Of a DNA stretch of 64,000 nucleotides, positions 63,818-64,000 are shown one piece after another. Origin of the DNA: Marinobacter sp. SS13-12 (GTDB lineage Bacteria > Pseudomonadota > Gammaproteobacteria > Pseudomonadales > Oleiphilaceae). The position numbers were made by a program, and so were the translations under genes. The DNA is taken from NCBI RefSeq assembly GCF_030227115.1, contig NZ_JASSUA010000001.1:2108001-2172000 (forward strand), written 5' to 3'. How positions within the stretch are numbered: the stretch's first letter is position 1; every line of letters starts with the position of its first letter. A model generated the notes under the pieces. That model searched no databases and was not told the DNA's origin. It saw only the letters and a list, made by a program, of their open reading frames with translations.

Positions 63818-64000
63818 ATGCAACAGTCCTGATGTGTTAGAAAGCCGGCCATTGTATGTAAGGCCCTGTGACCATGCAAACGGATGATGTTTTGCACCTT
63901 CTTAAAAGGGCGCCGTTCGGGGCTCTCATTTTGCGTCGTTGCAAGGTACGGGTATTATCATGCCTTGTTACCCTTACCGTCCATATCCTGGAGCTGTTAT
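63818..64000. other. Upstream region of purE, no gene seen
   Basis: The last ~180 bases hold no coding frame with a start signal. A GCAAACG stretch near 63876 resembles half of a PurR operator, but the second half is poor, so I do not claim a binding site. The purE promoter should lie here. Confidence 0.4.

Noticed and set aside
63861-63900. Possible PurR operator upstream of purE
   Set aside because: Only one half (GCAAACG) fits; the other half lacks symmetry, so it does not meet the standard for a call.

Overview
The window looks like chromosomal DNA of a marine gammaproteobacterium, most probably Marinobacter or a close relative. This is judged from the gene set (MvaT-type H-NS protein, groESL, polar-flagellum genes, gspNCD, sbcB, purEK) and its Pseudomonas-like arrangement; no rRNA or other marker was available to prove it.

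Region 1 (1-26.8 kb) is a surface-polysaccharide (O-antigen or capsule) locus read left to right. It starts inside an IS630-type transposase. Then come a 4,6-dehydratase/5-epimerase, a 2-epimerase and an RmlD-like reductase (together a likely UDP-L-QuiNAc route), glycosyltransferases, a Wzx flippase and a Wzy-like polymerase. A second block holds a two-domain oxidoreductase, wecC and wecB (UDP-ManNAcA), a heparinase-like protein and a GT4 transferase. The 3' end is a reductase / small phosphoglycosyltransferase / WbpM-type dehydratase set that should make and load UDP-D-QuiNAc or a C4 relative. cysC, an SLC13 permease, a beta-CASP metallo-hydrolase and a TviB-type dehydrogenase follow, closed by a strong terminator and an mvaT-like gene. 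Several genes in this region are visibly AT-rich and there are broken remnants (a ugd tail and others), as expected for a laterally reshuffled glycan locus.

Region 2 (27-49 kb) mixes c-di-GMP/chemotaxis regulators, sbcB, a large TPR/Rossmann protein, two divergent flagellins with flaG-fliD-fliS, argG, an AraC-type regulator, yajQ, an AmpG-like permease, an alkyltransferase-like protein and a REP-associated tyrosine transposase (RAYT). I count 22 copies of a REP palindrome between 23.7 and 48.9 kb and none elsewhere. Three sets form a composite (REP, long hairpin, REP, REP), and one REP doublet is translated in frame inside the beta-CASP gene.

Region 3 (49-64 kb) is mostly housekeeping: an SDR, fxsA, groESL with a heat-shock promoter, gspN-gspC-gspD, an M48 protease with lemA, a GGDEF/EAL protein, sodB, and purE-purK. 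A second hairpin family, with perfect but copy-specific outer arms around an equal-length 54-nt centre, lies downstream of argG and between purE and purK.

No tRNA, rRNA, CRISPR array or prophage was seen.
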